Counted from the first letter of the stretch, positions 16,502 to 26,012 are shown. The stretch is 37,279 nt of DNA from Candidatus Acidiferrales bacterium (GCA_036514995.1 DATBWB010000002.1:1-37279), one strand, 5' to 3'. Notes: generated by a model from the sequence alone, not told the origin. Program-made: numbers and translations.

Positions 16502-17137
16502 ATGGCGATGAATTTTCGCGAGTTGCCCTGGTTTGTGCAGGCGCTCGTTTTTTTTCTGGTGGCGATCGGCCTGGTCATCGCCGGGGAATACATCCCCATG
16601 TCGCCCGTGGCCGAGAAGAGAGTGGAACGAGAAGAAGCCGCCGGGCGGCTCGACCGCCTTCGAAACGAGGTAAGCCAATTGCAAGTGTACGACCGCCGCT
16701 ATCGAGAGTTTCAGGCGGAGATGATTTCCCTCCAGCAACAGCTTGAGAACCTGCGGCAAATCGTTCCCGAAGAAAAACAGGCCGATGAATTCATCCGCAT
16801 GATTCAGGACTCGGCCAACGCATCTCATATCCAGATTCGTCGTATCACCGCCAAGCCCATTGTCGTCCATGATTTTTATTCGGACATGCCGTTTGAACTG
16901 GAGTTGGACGGCCCTTACTACGGTGTCATGGAATTTTATGATCGTATGCGGGGGTTGTCGCGGATCATCAACGTATCCGAAGTCACCCTGAAAGGCGTTG
17001 GCGATACGGTAAAAATTCGCTTTCCCGTCCCTCCCACCACCTCGGTAACCGGAACGTGCCTGGTGACGGCGTTCTTCACCCGGGCGGTTGAAGCCAGACC
17101 CGGCCCTCCGGCGGTCGCCCAGCCGGGGCGGAGGTAG
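16502..17137 (+). CDS. pilO: type IV pilus assembly protein PilO
   Basis: This 211-residue protein has one N-terminal transmembrane helix (about residues 10-28), a coiled coil (about 40-90, KRVEREEAAGRLDRLRNEVSQL), and a periplasmic domain with IVPEEKQADEFIRMIQ and GPYYGVMEFYDRM, all typical of PilO. It pairs with PilN in the periplasm. ATG 16502 lies behind a GGGAGGGGGA Shine-Dalgarno, so the upstream in-frame start at 16448, which overlaps pilN, was rejected. The C-terminal tail is Pro/Ala rich. Confidence 0.92.
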   Translation: MAMNFRELPWFVQALVFFLVAIGLVIAGEYIPMSPVAEKRVEREEAAGRLDRLRNEVSQLQVYDRRYREFQAEMISLQQQLENLRQIVPEEKQADEFIRMIQDSANASHIQIRRITAKPIVVHDFYSDMPFELELDGPYYGVMEFYDRMRGLSRIINVSEVTLKGVGDTVKIRFPVPPTTSVTGTCLVTAFFTRAVEARPGPPAVAQPGRR

Positions 17138-17142
17138 TGACC

Positions 17143-17859
17143 ATGAGAGCCGGAGCCGAACCGATCATAGCGCGGGTGAGGCAACTGATGAGTAAGACCT
17201 CTTTGCTACTGGCGATGACGGGCGTGATGACGCTTGGGTTGGCGGCTTCCCACCCAAGCCTTTCGCTCTCGGCCGCCAAACCCGCCGTGGAGAAGCCGGC
17301 TGCCGCCACCGCGCTGCTGGCTCCCGCAGCAAGCCTGACTCCAGCGCAAGCCCGACCAGCCGAGGCCATGCCTGCCAAACAGCGACCGTTGAAGCCCGTT
17401 GGCGAAAAGAAGGCGGTGTCGGCCGACCCAGCCGCCGCCAGCCCGGCCCCGGCCGTGACAGCCAAACGGGAAGTGAAGACCGCTCGGCCGGCCAAAGAGA
17501 AGGAAAGGGCTGCGCCACCCCTGCCGCCCATTTCAGCCCGCCGCGATCCCTTTCGCAACCCGATGTTGCTTGTCGGTGTGACCGTGAACTTGCCGCCGGG
17601 CAAGGCAGGACTGATCATCGCCCAGCTCAGGGTGGACGGGATTGTCCGTGCCCCGAACGGCATGTTGGCGGTCGTGACCAACACCTCCAAACGAACCTAT
17701 TTTTTGCGCGAGGGCGACCAGCTCTACGATGGTTCCGTACAGAAGATTGGTCCAGAAAGCGTCACCTTCCAGGAGAACTCCAAAGACCTTTTTGGGCGCG
17801 CCATTACTCGCGAGGTTGTCAAAAGACTCTATCCGACGACGGCAGGAGAGGAGAAATGA
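17143..17859 (+). CDS. pilP: PilP-like pilus lipoprotein/periplasmic protein
   Basis: The 238-residue protein has a hydrophobic N-terminal segment (about 20-38) and a long Ala/Pro/Lys linker. A C-terminal beta domain of the PilP type begins at ISARRDPFRNPM and continues with AQLRVDGIVRAPNGMLAVV and YFLREGDQLYDGSVQKIG. PilP joins the PilNO complex to PilQ. No clear lipobox cysteine is seen, so it may be anchored by the helix. ATG 17143 (GGAGG 8 bases upstream) is preferred to GTG 17137, which overlaps the pilO stop. The pilP name rests on the position between pilO and pilQ plus the RRDPF-type start of the domain. Confidence 0.82.
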   Translation: MRAGAEPIIARVRQLMSKTSLLLAMTGVMTLGLAASHPSLSLSAAKPAVEKPAAATALLAPAASLTPAQARPAEAMPAKQRPLKPVGEKKAVSADPAAASPAPAVTAKREVKTARPAKEKERAAPPLPPISARRDPFRNPMLLVGVTVNLPPGKAGLIIAQLRVDGIVRAPNGMLAVVTNTSKRTYFLREGDQLYDGSVQKIGPESVTFQENSKDLFGRAITREVVKRLYPTTAGEEK

Positions 17860-20516
17860 AGAAGCATGCTTGGGCAATCAGCAGCATCTTATTGATAGCG
17901 GGGTTGGCGGCGCAGGGCTGGGCTGCCGAGCCGGCATCGGCGATCCCGCCGAGCGGGACGCCGGTTCAGGTGACGCAGCTGAAGGCGGCGGTGGAAGCCG
18001 GCGCTGTCAGCTTGACGCTCAAAGCGACCGGCCCGTTTGATTACACCTCCTACCGTCCCAGCGAGAATCTCTACGTGGTGGATTTGCCGGGTGTGCGCTC
18101 CAGCCAGCCGGGGAGCGCCCGCGTGCTCTCCTCCAAGCTGGTGACCAGCTACCGCTTGTTGCAATTCGCAGCCAACAACCGGCCGGTATTGAGATTGGAG
18201 TTCTTGCTGCGCGAACCCATCACGCCGACAGTAACCCATGAACCGGCTGATACCCTGATTATCCGCTTTGGTGAGGCCTCCACCCATGCCGAACAAGCGA
18301 TGCTGGAGCTCCCGCGGGCTGAGCCATCCGCTCCCTCCACTGCCAGGATGGCGACAGCCATTCGCAATGTGTCTTTGGAAACGTCGTCAGGGCCAGTCGT
18401 GCTGGTAGAGGCGGATGGGCGATTGCATTACGAGATCAGCCGGGCCGAAAATCCCCCGCGCCTAGTGCTCGACTTTCCGGGTACAACCGCCAGGGTGGTG
18501 CGCCGACGGGTGAATGGCCAGATGCCTCCGGTCAAGGCAGTTCGCGTGGGGCAGTTCCAACCCACAGTGACCCGCGTCGTCGTGGACTTGGAAGAGTTTG
18601 CCGAATACAAGATTGACCTGACGGATGACACGCTGAGGCTTCTCTTTGTCACCCCTGGCCAGACGCAAGCAATTGCCAGGGCACAGCAGCCCGAGCCCCA
18701 GTCTGGGGAAGCAGTGCAACCTCCAGCCGAGCCGACAAAGACAGCGCACGCGGACGCGCCAACCAGTTTGCCGGCGCCGCCGGAGGCTTCCGAGCAGCCC
18801 GCCGTTACCCCGGCGGTCCCTGAAAATTCCGGAGTGGCCGCCCAACCGGCGGTCGTCGAAACGAGCCTGGCGGCAACCGAAAAGGCTGAGATTGCCCGGC
18901 CGGAATCCACAACCGATTCGCTTGCGGTGGCCCCACAAGTCGTGGCTCCGTCGCCAGCATCCGCGGTAGCGAAGGAAGAGCCGGCGGAAGAGGCAATGCC
19001 GCGAACCGAGGTCCAGAAAAGGGCGGAAAGCAAACCAGAAATGGTGACCATGAGCCAGGACAGTTCGCCGTTGTTGGCCGTGCCAGCAACCCTGGCGAGC
19101 CTGGCATCGCCCTCCCCTTCGAGTTCGCCGGCCGTGTCGCTTTCGGCTGCGACTCCGGTGACCGCTGCTGCCCGAGTGCAGGAACAACCGGCGCCGGCAC
19201 AGCAGCAACCTGCGCCGGAAGCAGCCGCTCAACAGGCGCCCAAGCCGAAGTACACCGGTGAACCCATCTCAGTGAACCTCAAAGACGTTGAACTCAAGGA
19301 CTTCTTCCGCCTCATTCACGAGATCAGCGGGCTGAATATTGTCGTGGACCCGGCCGTCAAAGGCACCTTGACGATCGTGCTCGATGATGTCCCGTGGGAC
19401 CAGGCCATTGACATCGTTCTCAGGAACAACGAATTGGGCAAGGAGCTCGAGGGCAATGTTTTGCGGCTTGCGACTCTGACAACGCTCAAGCGTGAGGAAG
19501 ATATGCGTCGCGACTTGGCGCTGGCCAGGGCACAGGCGGTCGACCCGGTTACCACCACCCGGGTATTGAGCTATGCCAAAGCCGGGACGCTCAAGGACAC
19601 GCTCAAGAGGTTTCTCTCGCCACGTGGCGAGCTGATCGCCGACGACCGCTCCAATACCCTCATCATCCGCGACATCCCCATGGTCATTCCCGTGATGGAC
19701 AATCTGATCCGGCAGCTTGACCGGAAGTCGCTCCAGGTGGAGATTGAAGCGAGAGTGGTCACTGCCAGCCGGCAGTTTGCCCGGGAGATTGGAACCCAAT
19801 TCGGTTTCGCAACCTCGGCGAATGCTCGCACCGTTTTCGGCGGCTTGGTCGGCCCGGGCGGTTTCACCAGCCCGGTGATTCGCGGACTCGGTCTCCCCAT
19901 TCCGCCGCTGGTGGTTGCCGGCGGCACCGCCGGGAATCAGATTCCCTTGAACGTCAACTTGCCTACATCGGCGCCGACCAGCGGCGTTACCTTTGCTCAC
20001 AGCTCACCCAATCTGGCCCTGGACTTCATCATCAGCGCCGCCGAATCCAAAGGCATTGGTAAACTTCTGTCCAAGCCGAAAGTGGTCACTCAAAACAACG
20101 TCAAAGCCTCGGTCAGTCAGGGCGTAAAGATTCCCATCCAGACAACCATCAACAACACGATTTCGGTGCAGTTCATTGACGTGACTCTGCGGTTGACCGT
20201 AACGCCGCAGATTACCGCAGAGAACACGGTGTTCATGGACATCGACGTGGAAAACACCGCCATTGACCCGGGCATTCCGAGGATCAACGGCATCCCGGCG
20301 CTGGACACCCAGGCCGCCACCACCCAGGTGCTCGTGAACGATGGCGGGACGGTCGTCATCGGCGGCGTGATTATTTCCAACCAGCAGATCAACATCGCCC
20401 AGGTGCCTTTGATCGGGAGCATCCCGGTGATCGGCCACCTCTTCAAGCGCCAAAAGGTGGAGACCAGCTCGCAAGAGCTGCTGTTCTTCATCACCCCGAA
20501 AATTGTTCCGTCCTAG
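17856..20516 (+). CDS. pilQ: type IV pilus secretin PilQ
   Basis: PilQ is the outer-membrane channel for type IV pili. The 886-residue protein has a signal peptide (MKKHAWAISSILLIAGLAAQ) and two peptidoglycan-binding AMIN regions (about 35-130 and 165-260). A Pro/Ala-rich linker runs about 268-462. An STN/N0 domain starts at EPISVNLKDVELKDFFRL (about 468), an N1 secretin repeat lies about 565-608, and the secretin channel runs from about 625 to the C-terminus with VPLIGSIPVIGHLF near the end. It overlaps the pilP-like gene by ATGA. The linker is long and of low complexity, as in other multi-AMIN PilQ proteins. A strong terminator follows 24 bases after the stop. Confidence 0.95.
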   Translation: MKKHAWAISSILLIAGLAAQGWAAEPASAIPPSGTPVQVTQLKAAVEAGAVSLTLKATGPFDYTSYRPSENLYVVDLPGVRSSQPGSARVLSSKLVTSYRLLQFAANNRPVLRLEFLLREPITPTVTHEPADTLIIRFGEASTHAEQAMLELPRAEPSAPSTARMATAIRNVSLETSSGPVVLVEADGRLHYEISRAENPPRLVLDFPGTTARVVRRRVNGQMPPVKAVRVGQFQPTVTRVVVDLEEFAEYKIDLTDDTLRLLFVTPGQTQAIARAQQPEPQSGEAVQPPAEPTKTAHADAPTSLPAPPEASEQPAVTPAVPENSGVAAQPAVVETSLAATEKAEIARPESTTDSLAVAPQVVAPSPASAVAKEEPAEEAMPRTEVQKRAESKPEMVTMSQDSSPLLAVPATLASLASPSPSSSPAVSLSAATPVTAAARVQEQPAPAQQQPAPEAAAQQAPKPKYTGEPISVNLKDVELKDFFRLIHEISGLNIVVDPAVKGTLTIVLDDVPWDQAIDIVLRNNELGKELEGNVLRLATLTTLKREEDMRRDLALARAQAVDPVTTTRVLSYAKAGTLKDTLKRFLSPRGELIADDRSNTLIIRDIPMVIPVMDNLIRQLDRKSLQVEIEARVVTASRQFAREIGTQFGFATSANARTVFGGLVGPGGFTSPVIRGLGLPIPPLVVAGGTAGNQIPLNVNLPTSAPTSGVTFAHSSPNLALDFIISAAESKGIGKLLSKPKVVTQNNVKASVSQGVKIPIQTTINNTISVQFIDVTLRLTVTPQITAENTVFMDIDVENTAIDPGIPRINGIPALDTQAATTQVLVNDGGTVVIGGVIISNQQINIAQVPLIGSIPVIGHLFKRQKVETSSQELLFFITPKIVPS

Positions 20517-20540
20517 AGCCAACCGTCAAGCTAGAATGGG

Positions 20541-20570
20541 GAGAGGGCGCAAGCCCTCTCCTTTTTATTT
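20541..20570 (+). terminator. intrinsic terminator of the pil operon
   Basis: GAGAGGGC (20541-20548), loop GCAA, GCCCTCTC (20553-20560), then CTTTTTATTT. It is a perfect 8-bp GC-rich stem with a T-rich tail, as in a classical rho-independent terminator. The next start codon begins at 20571, immediately after the T-tract. Confidence 0.92.
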
Positions 20571-21641
20571 ATGAACTTCCGCGCCCAGCGACTGAATCGC
20601 TTGCGGGAGGCGATGGCCAAAGGGAAGCTCGACGGCCTTCTGATTACCCACCTCCCCAATATCTTTTACCTGACCGGGTTTTCAGGCACTGCCGGAGCCT
20701 TGGCCGTGACTGGCGATGCTCTACTGTTTTCGACCGACGGGCGTTACCGTCTGCAAGCCAGGCACGAGGTCAACAAGATTCGAACCAGAATCGGCCAAGA
20801 TGCCGTCCACGAGGCAGCCGCATGGTTGACGCGAAGCGGTGCCCGCCGTGTCGGTTTTGAGGCGTCTCGCTTGACCCACGCCGTCGCCCTCTCGATCAAG
20901 CAACGCCACGCTCGGCTGCGCTGGACTGCCGGCCAGGGCTGGGTCGAAGGGTTACGCGAGAGCAAGGACGAAAGCGAACTGGCTGCCATGCGTCAGGCAG
21001 CCCGACTCATTTCCGACGTCGCCCGCGATGTCATGCCCATCATCCGTCCGGGAGTGAGAGAAGACGAGGTCGCGGCCGAGATCGACTACCGCATCCGGCG
21101 AGCAGGGGGAGAAGTGGCGTTCGGGACGATGGTAGCCTCGGGTAGGCGCTCCGCTTTTCCGCACGGCCGCGCCACCCATAAACCCATCGGGCAAAATGAG
21201 TTGGTGGTGTTAGACCTTGGTGTTATACTCGGCCACTATTGTAGCGATCTGTCACGCACCGCCTACGTCGGCAAAGCGCCGCCTCGCATGAAGAGGTGGT
21301 TTCGGGCGATTCTCGATGCCCAATCCGCCGCCAGGGAGCGCGCGCTTCCAGGCATGGCGGCGGGCGAAGTGGATGCGGCTGCCCGGCGGTTGTTGCGAGG
21401 CAGACGACTGGCCCGCTACTTCGTCCATGCCACCGGCCACGGGCTCGGTCTGGAGGTTCACGAGGCGCCCCGCGTCGGGAAAGGCGAGAAAGCACCCCTG
21501 AAGCCGGGGATGGTCATAACCATCGAACCGGGCGTTTACCTTGAAGGGGTGGGAGGAATGCGAGTGGAAGACGATCTTCTCATCACCGAGACAGGCAATG
21601 AATTCTTGACGGATGCCCCGCGCGCTTTGCAGGAATTGTGA
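20571..21641 (+). CDS. Xaa-Pro aminopeptidase (M24B)
   Basis: This 356-residue metallopeptidase removes N-terminal residues before proline. It has the creatinase-type N-domain ([19 protein letters not shown]) and the pita-bread catalytic domain with all five metal ligands: Asp215 (VVLDLG), Asp226 ([10 protein letters not shown]), His290 ([13 protein letters not shown]), Glu319 (ITIEPGVY) and Glu333 (GMRVEDD). The N-terminus [11 protein letters not shown] is typical, so the ATG at 20571 is kept although no Shine-Dalgarno is present and the terminator T-tract abuts it. ATG 20613 would trim a conserved segment. The stop overlaps the accB region as GTGA. Confidence 0.93.
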   Translation: MNFRAQRLNRLREAMAKGKLDGLLITHLPNIFYLTGFSGTAGALAVTGDALLFSTDGRYRLQARHEVNKIRTRIGQDAVHEAAAWLTRSGARRVGFEASRLTHAVALSIKQRHARLRWTAGQGWVEGLRESKDESELAAMRQAARLISDVARDVMPIIRPGVREDEVAAEIDYRIRRAGGEVAFGTMVASGRRSAFPHGRATHKPIGQNELVVLDLGVILGHYCSDLSRTAYVGKAPPRMKRWFRAILDAQSAARERALPGMAAGEVDAAARRLLRGRRLARYFVHATGHGLGLEVHEAPRVGKGEKAPLKPGMVITIEPGVYLEGVGGMRVEDDLLITETGNEFLTDAPRALQEL

Positions 21642-21643
21642 CG

Positions 21644-22204
21644 ATGAAGAAGGACAAGAAGAGAAAGATCGAGAAGGGCGGGGCGCGGAACAGCCGGGGG
21701 ATTGACTTCCGGGAGATCGAAAGACTGCTTGATTTCATGGCTGAACGAGGGGTGGAGGAATTCGAACAGGAGAAGAGCGGGCAGCGCATTCGAATCCGCC
21801 GGGAGGCCAAGGCGAGCTCGCTCCCCAATCGCGCCCGGGGCGAGGTCAGGGGAGACAACCCTGCCCTCTCGACCCTCCCGGTGGCGGGGGCGTCAGGAGC
21901 GGAAACGGAATTCGAGGCATTCGAGTCGGCCGGTCGCGTCGCTGGCGATGAGGACCTCACCATCATCAAGTCGCCCATCGTGGGTACCTTTTACGAAGCT
22001 CCCGCGCCTGGAGCTCCGGCCCTTGTGCAGATCGGTACACAGGTTCAGGTGGGGCAGGTGCTCTGCATCATTGAGGCCATGAAGTTGATGAATGAGATTG
22101 AAGCGGAGCTTGCCGGCGAGATCGTGAAAATCTTCGTCCCGAACGGCCAGCCGGTCGAGTACGGTGAGCCGTTGTTTGCCATTCGGCCTCTGAAACGCCG
22201 GTGA
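21644..22204 (+). CDS. accB: biotin carboxyl carrier protein of acetyl-CoA carboxylase
   Basis: AccB carries the biotin that shuttles carboxyl groups from AccC to the carboxyltransferase. The 186 residues have an N-terminal amphipathic region ([23 protein letters not shown]), a variable linker, and the biotinyl domain with [11 protein letters not shown] (110-120) and the biotinylation site EAMKLMN (Lys147). ATG 21644 has AGGA at 21631-21634, 9 bases upstream, and is preferred over GTG 21638, which would place the same AGGA only 3 bases away. The gene is close to the Xaa-Pro aminopeptidase, as in many genomes, but the usual efp between them is absent. Confidence 0.95.
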   Translation: MKKDKKRKIEKGGARNSRGIDFREIERLLDFMAERGVEEFEQEKSGQRIRIRREAKASSLPNRARGEVRGDNPALSTLPVAGASGAETEFEAFESAGRVAGDEDLTIIKSPIVGTFYEAPAPGAPALVQIGTQVQVGQVLCIIEAMKLMNEIEAELAGEIVKIFVPNGQPVEYGEPLFAIRPLKRR

Positions 22205-22240
22205 GCCTGGCCGCTGCCTGACCCCCAAGCAACCTTCAGT

Positions 22241-23602
22241 ATGTTCAAAAAGATTTTGGTAGCCAACCGAGGCGAGATCGCTCTCCGCATTATCTGCGCT
22301 TGCAAGGAACTCGGGATTCGTACCCTGGCCGTTTACTCCGAAGCCGACCGCAATTCGCTCCACGTGCGCTTTGCCGACGAGGCCATCTGCATCGGTCCTG
22401 CCCCAAGCACCGAGAGCTACTTGAACATTCCCCATGTGATCAGCGCCGCTGAAATCGCCAACGTGGACGCCATTCATCCCGGATACGGCTTTCTCTCGGA
22501 AAACGCCCGTTTTGCCGAAGTCTGCCAGGCGTCGCAGATTGCTTTCATTGGGCCCGATCCTGAGATCATTCGGTTGATGGGCGAGAAGGACCGAGCCCGC
22601 CGGACAATGGCCAAGGCTGGCTTGCCGGTCGTGCCCGGGTCGGAAGGCGTGATCAACACCGTGGAGGAGGGGTTGGCCGTAGCCGGGCGCATCGGCTACC
22701 CGGTGTTTGTCAAGGCGGTCGCCGGGGGAGGTGGTCGGGGCATGCGCATCGTGAATGTTCCGGAGGATTTTGCTGACGCCCTGGCCGCGGCCCAAAACGA
22801 AGCTGCCCAGGCCTTCGGAACGGGCGATGTCTATGTCGAGAAGATGATTGAACGGCCGCGACACATTGAGTTTCAGGTGCTGGGCGACCGGCACGGCAAA
22901 GTCGTCCACCTCGGCGAGCGCGAATGTTCCATCCAGCGGCGTCATCAAAAGCTATTGGAAGAATCGCCTTCCCCCATCATGGACGCAAAGCTGCGCGCCG
23001 AAGTTGGCGGGGCGGTTGTCCGGGCGATAGAAGCTCTCGGTTACTGCAATGCCGGGACCCTCGAATTTTTGGTCGATGAGAACCGGAATTTCTTTTTCAT
23101 TGAAATGAACACGCGCGTTCAGGTGGAACATCCGGTGACGGAAATGGTCACCGGGATCGACATGATTAAAGCGCAGATTCAGTTGGCCGCCGGCGAGCGG
23201 GTGGAGGAAGTGGCTGCCGGCGAAACAGAGATTCGCGGTCACGCCATGGAGTGCCGCATCAACGCGGAGAACCCGGAAACGTTTATGCCCTGCGCGGGAC
23301 GTATTTCCGCCTTCCACACCCCCGGCGGGACCGGTGTCCGTGTGGATACCGCCGCCCACGCCGATTGCGTCATTCCCCCGTACTATGATTCCTTGATCGC
23401 CAAGCTGATCGTGCGCGGCAAGGATCGGAAGGAGGCGGCCATGCGCATGGCGCGGGCGCTCGAGATGTGCATCGTCGAAGGCGTCGAAACAACCATTCCG
23501 TTGCACCGGAAAATCCTGGCCGACCCGGATTTTCTTGCCGGGACGTACGACACCCATTTTCTTGAGCGCTGGTCGTCCAACCCCGCCTTGGCGGGGCGCT
23601 AG
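22241..23602 (+). CDS. accC: biotin carboxylase subunit of acetyl-CoA carboxylase
   Basis: AccC carboxylates biotin with ATP and bicarbonate. The 453 residues show the [17 protein letters not shown] start, the glycine-rich ATP-grasp loop [46 protein letters not shown], and [20 protein letters not shown], which holds the metal-binding Glu and Asn. It is full length for the family. The last seven codons (NPALAGR) run through the CCCCGCCTTGGCGGGG palindrome, and the TAG stop lies in the MITE-like inverted end, so the C-terminus may have been remodelled by repeats. The Shine-Dalgarno before ATG 22241 is weak. Confidence 0.97.
   Translation: MFKKILVANRGEIALRIICACKELGIRTLAVYSEADRNSLHVRFADEAICIGPAPSTESYLNIPHVISAAEIANVDAIHPGYGFLSENARFAEVCQASQIAFIGPDPEIIRLMGEKDRARRTMAKAGLPVVPGSEGVINTVEEGLAVAGRIGYPVFVKAVAGGGGRGMRIVNVPEDFADALAAAQNEAAQAFGTGDVYVEKMIERPRHIEFQVLGDRHGKVVHLGERECSIQRRHQKLLEESPSPIMDAKLRAEVGGAVVRAIEALGYCNAGTLEFLVDENRNFFFIEMNTRVQVEHPVTEMVTGIDMIKAQIQLAAGERVEEVAAGETEIRGHAMECRINAENPETFMPCAGRISAFHTPGGTGVRVDTAAHADCVIPPYYDSLIAKLIVRGKDRKEAAMRMARALEMCIVEGVETTIPLHRKILADPDFLAGTYDTHFLERWSSNPALAGR
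23581..23596. repeat. 16-bp palindrome CCCCGCCTTGGCGGGG, copy 1
   Basis: A perfect palindrome at the 3' end of accC. Identical sequence occurs at 24455-24470, and the inverted version CCCCGCCAAGGCGGGG at 32580-32595. Confidence 0.8.
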
Positions 23603-23742
23603 TGCCGTTCCAACTTGATGAGCCTATACATCTCGATCCTGTATGATCAATAAAGCATGCCCTGCGACTTGCGGAAAATGGCCCCAAATAGTTGGAAGGG
23701 CACCAGCTCGCTATTCTGCTCAATTAGTTGGAACGGCACTAG
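23599..23742. mobile_element. MITE-like element, copy 1 (136-144 bp)
   Basis: CTAGTGCCGTTCCAACT (23599-23615) and its exact reverse complement (23726-23742) bound the element, giving 17-bp perfect inverted ends, or 13-bp ends with CTAG as a possible target duplication. A second, inner right end (AGTTGGAAGGGCA, 23690-23702, one mismatch) marks a 100-bp unit at 23603-23702 that matches 33087-33186 with four mismatches. It also holds an ATACA/TGTAT internal repeat. No transposase is encoded, as expected of a MITE. Its left end overlaps the accC stop. Confidence 0.72.
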
Positions 23743-23832
23743 TGCCGTTTGAACAAGACCGGTCCCGCTTTGCGGGATGGGGAAAGATCACCCGGAATGT
23801 CTCGCGGCGAATGGCCAATAGGTGGAAGGAGC

Positions 23833-24450
23833 ATGTTTCCACGCCTCTACGCCGTCCTTGACGGAAGCATCCTTGGTCCGGCTGTGGAAGCCTCCGCTCA
23901 AAAGCTGATCGCCGCTGGCGTCAGGCTGTTTCAATACCGCCACAAAAAGGCCTCCAGCCGGCAACTTTTCACCGTCTGTCAGAACCTGTCCCGGAACATG
24001 AAGGCGGCGGAAGCGCGGTTCGTGGTGAACGACCGCTGCGACATCGCCCGGCTGACGGCGAGCGGCGGTGTTCATCTCGGCCAGGAGGACCTGGACCCGA
24101 AGGAGGCCCGCGCCATTGTGGGCGGCGAGTCGTGGGTCGGCCTTTCGACGCATACCCTGGGAGAGGTGGAAGCGGCCGCGACCACCACCGCCGACTACAT
24201 CGCCATCGGGCCTATTTTTCCAACGATCAGCAAGGAGGGCGCGCGGCCTCCCGTTGGTCTCGGACTCATTCGTGAGGCGCGAAAGATCACGGACAAGCCG
24301 CTGGTCGCCATCGGCGGGATTACCCTGGAGACGGCGCCGGAGGCTTTGGCCGCCGGGGCAGACTCGGTCGCGGTCATCCGCGACCTGATCGAAGCTGCCG
24401 ACGTGGGTGCCCGCGCGCGTCAATACCTGGAAGTGTTGCGAGCGTTGTAG
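23833..24450 (+). CDS. thiE: thiamine phosphate synthase-like protein (ThiE family)
   Basis: This 205-residue TIM-barrel protein has the ThiE/TenI series: LFQYRHKKAS, VVNDRCDIA, GVHLGQEDL, GLSTHTLGE, YIAIGPIFPT and PLVAIGGI. ThiE joins the hydroxymethylpyrimidine and thiazole phosphates to make thiamine phosphate. TenI, a near relative, is a thiazole isomerase, so the name is likely but not certain; the GLSTHT and GPIFPT segments are shared. The ATG at 23833 is taken as the start because it gives the normal MFPRLYAVLD N-terminus; GGTGGA at 23821-23826 is a plausible Shine-Dalgarno. The frame is open upstream, but that stretch continues into the repeats. Confidence 0.85.
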   Translation: MFPRLYAVLDGSILGPAVEASAQKLIAAGVRLFQYRHKKASSRQLFTVCQNLSRNMKAAEARFVVNDRCDIARLTASGGVHLGQEDLDPKEARAIVGGESWVGLSTHTLGEVEAAATTTADYIAIGPIFPTISKEGARPPVGLGLIREARKITDKPLVAIGGITLETAPEALAAGADSVAVIRDLIEAADVGARARQYLEVLRAL

Positions 24451-24454
24451 CCCG

Positions 24455-24470
24455 CCCCGCCTTGGCGGGG
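24455..24470. repeat. 16-bp palindrome CCCCGCCTTGGCGGGG, copy 2
   Basis: It is identical to the copy at 23581-23596. It starts 5 bases after the thiE stop and ends just before the Shine-Dalgarno of the next gene. Confidence 0.8.
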
Positions 24471-24486
24471 CCAGGAGGAGCAGGGA

Positions 24487-25953
24487 GTGTCAGAACTGAC
24501 AGCCAATCGCATGGTCACTCGGCAGCGAGTGGAATTGCTTCGCGGCCTCGGGCTGATGGATGCCACCACGATTGTGATCGGCTCGATGATCGGCTCGGGC
24601 ATTTTCATCGTGTCAGCCGACATCGCCCGCCAGGTACCTTCTCCGGCAGGCTTGCTCCTGGTCTGGCTGGTTAGCGGGGTCCTGACCATGATCGGGGCGC
24701 TCAGCTATGGGGAACTCGCCGCCGCCATGCCGAAGGCCGGTGGCCAGTATGTCTATCTGCGAGAAAGTTTGGGCCCCTTGTGGGGCTTTCTCTATGGCTG
24801 GGCTCTGTTTCTGGTGATCCAGACCGGGACAGTTGCCGCGGTGGCGATTGCCTTTGCCAAATTCGCGGGCGTCTTTCTGCCGTTCATTTCCAGCACCCGG
24901 GTGCTTTTGCACTTCGGGACCCTGCCGTTTCTGAACCGCCCCATGGATTTGACCACTCAGAATCTCCTCGCCATCCTTTCCATCATCGCGCTCACCCTGG
25001 TCAACATGCGGGGATTGCGGATGGGGGCGCTGGTACAGAACATTTTCACGTTTGTGAAGACCGGAGCGCTGGCGGCTCTGATTGTCCTTGGTTTTGTTTT
25101 GGGAAAGAATGCGACGGCACTGGCGGCCAATTTCGGGAACTTCTGGCAGGGAGTGGATTTCTCCGGCACCACCGTCCGCCTCATCGCCGTCGCTATGGTT
25201 GGGGCGCTCTTTGCTGCTGATGCGTGGAACAACGTGACCTTCACCGCCGCTGAGGTGCGCGAACCCAGTCGAAACTTGCCCCGATCCCTCGCCCTGGGCG
25301 CGGGCATCGTCCTGCTCCTCTATGTTCTGGCCAATGTCTCCTACCTGGCCATGCTGCCTCTTCAAGGAAGCGCCACCGGCGCTACCGTGCTCGCCAGGGG
25401 GATTCAGCACGCCGCCGAAGATCGCGTCGGCGCCGCCGCCGGCCAAGTGATCTTCGGCCCCATCGGCCTCTTTCTCATGGCCGGCGCCATTTTGATCTCA
25501 ACCTTTGGGTGCAACAACGGACTGATCCTGGCCGGGGCGCGAGTGTACTACGCCATGGCCCGAGACGGCTTGTTCTTTCGCCGCCTGGCCGACCTGAACC
25601 CCAAATATCACTCGCCCAACGCTGCTCTGATCGCGCAATGCCTCTGGGCTTGCTTGCTGACCCTGAGCGGGACTTACAGCCAGCTTCTCGACTACATCAT
25701 TTTCACAGTTCTCTTGTTTTACATTTTGACCATCTCGGGTCTTTTCGTCCTGAGGGCCAAACGACCCGAGATGGTGAGGCCATACCGGGCGTGGGGCTAT
25801 CCCGCCGTGCCGCTGTTATACATAGGAATGGCGGTCTTGATTGAGGTGCTCCTGTTGATATACAAACCGCTTTACACTTGGCCGGGCTTGATCATTGTGT
25901 TCTTGGGCGTCCCTGTTTACTGGGTGTGGCACAAGAAGGCGGCTTCCCTATAG
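24487..25953 (+). CDS. APC-family amino acid permease
   Basis: This 488-residue integral membrane transporter has about 12 helices. IGSMIGSGIFIV (about residues 31-42) is the substrate-binding unwound helix 1 of the APC fold, GELAAAMPKAGGQYVYLRE is helix 2-3, and the later segments match the LAT/APA-like group of amino acid antiporters or permeases. The substrate is not readable. The GTG start has AGGAGG 8 bases upstream. A second, different APC permease follows after a gap of 123 bases. Confidence 0.9.
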   Translation: MSELTANRMVTRQRVELLRGLGLMDATTIVIGSMIGSGIFIVSADIARQVPSPAGLLLVWLVSGVLTMIGALSYGELAAAMPKAGGQYVYLRESLGPLWGFLYGWALFLVIQTGTVAAVAIAFAKFAGVFLPFISSTRVLLHFGTLPFLNRPMDLTTQNLLAILSIIALTLVNMRGLRMGALVQNIFTFVKTGALAALIVLGFVLGKNATALAANFGNFWQGVDFSGTTVRLIAVAMVGALFAADAWNNVTFTAAEVREPSRNLPRSLALGAGIVLLLYVLANVSYLAMLPLQGSATGATVLARGIQHAAEDRVGAAAGQVIFGPIGLFLMAGAILISTFGCNNGLILAGARVYYAMARDGLFFRRLADLNPKYHSPNAALIAQCLWACLLTLSGTYSQLLDYIIFTVLLFYILTISGLFVLRAKRPEMVRPYRAWGYPAVPLLYIGMAVLIEVLLLIYKPLYTWPGLIIVFLGVPVYWVWHKKAASL

Positions 25954-26012
25954 TGTCGTGTCTCAGGAGTTCGTTGAATAATTCTGGGGCGGGCCGCCCG
26001 TGAGCGTGGAGT

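Noticed and set aside
23603-23832. Possible TPP riboswitch before thiE
   Set aside because: The conserved thi-box CUGAGA-type core was not found; the region is explained by the MITE-like element and a small hairpin.
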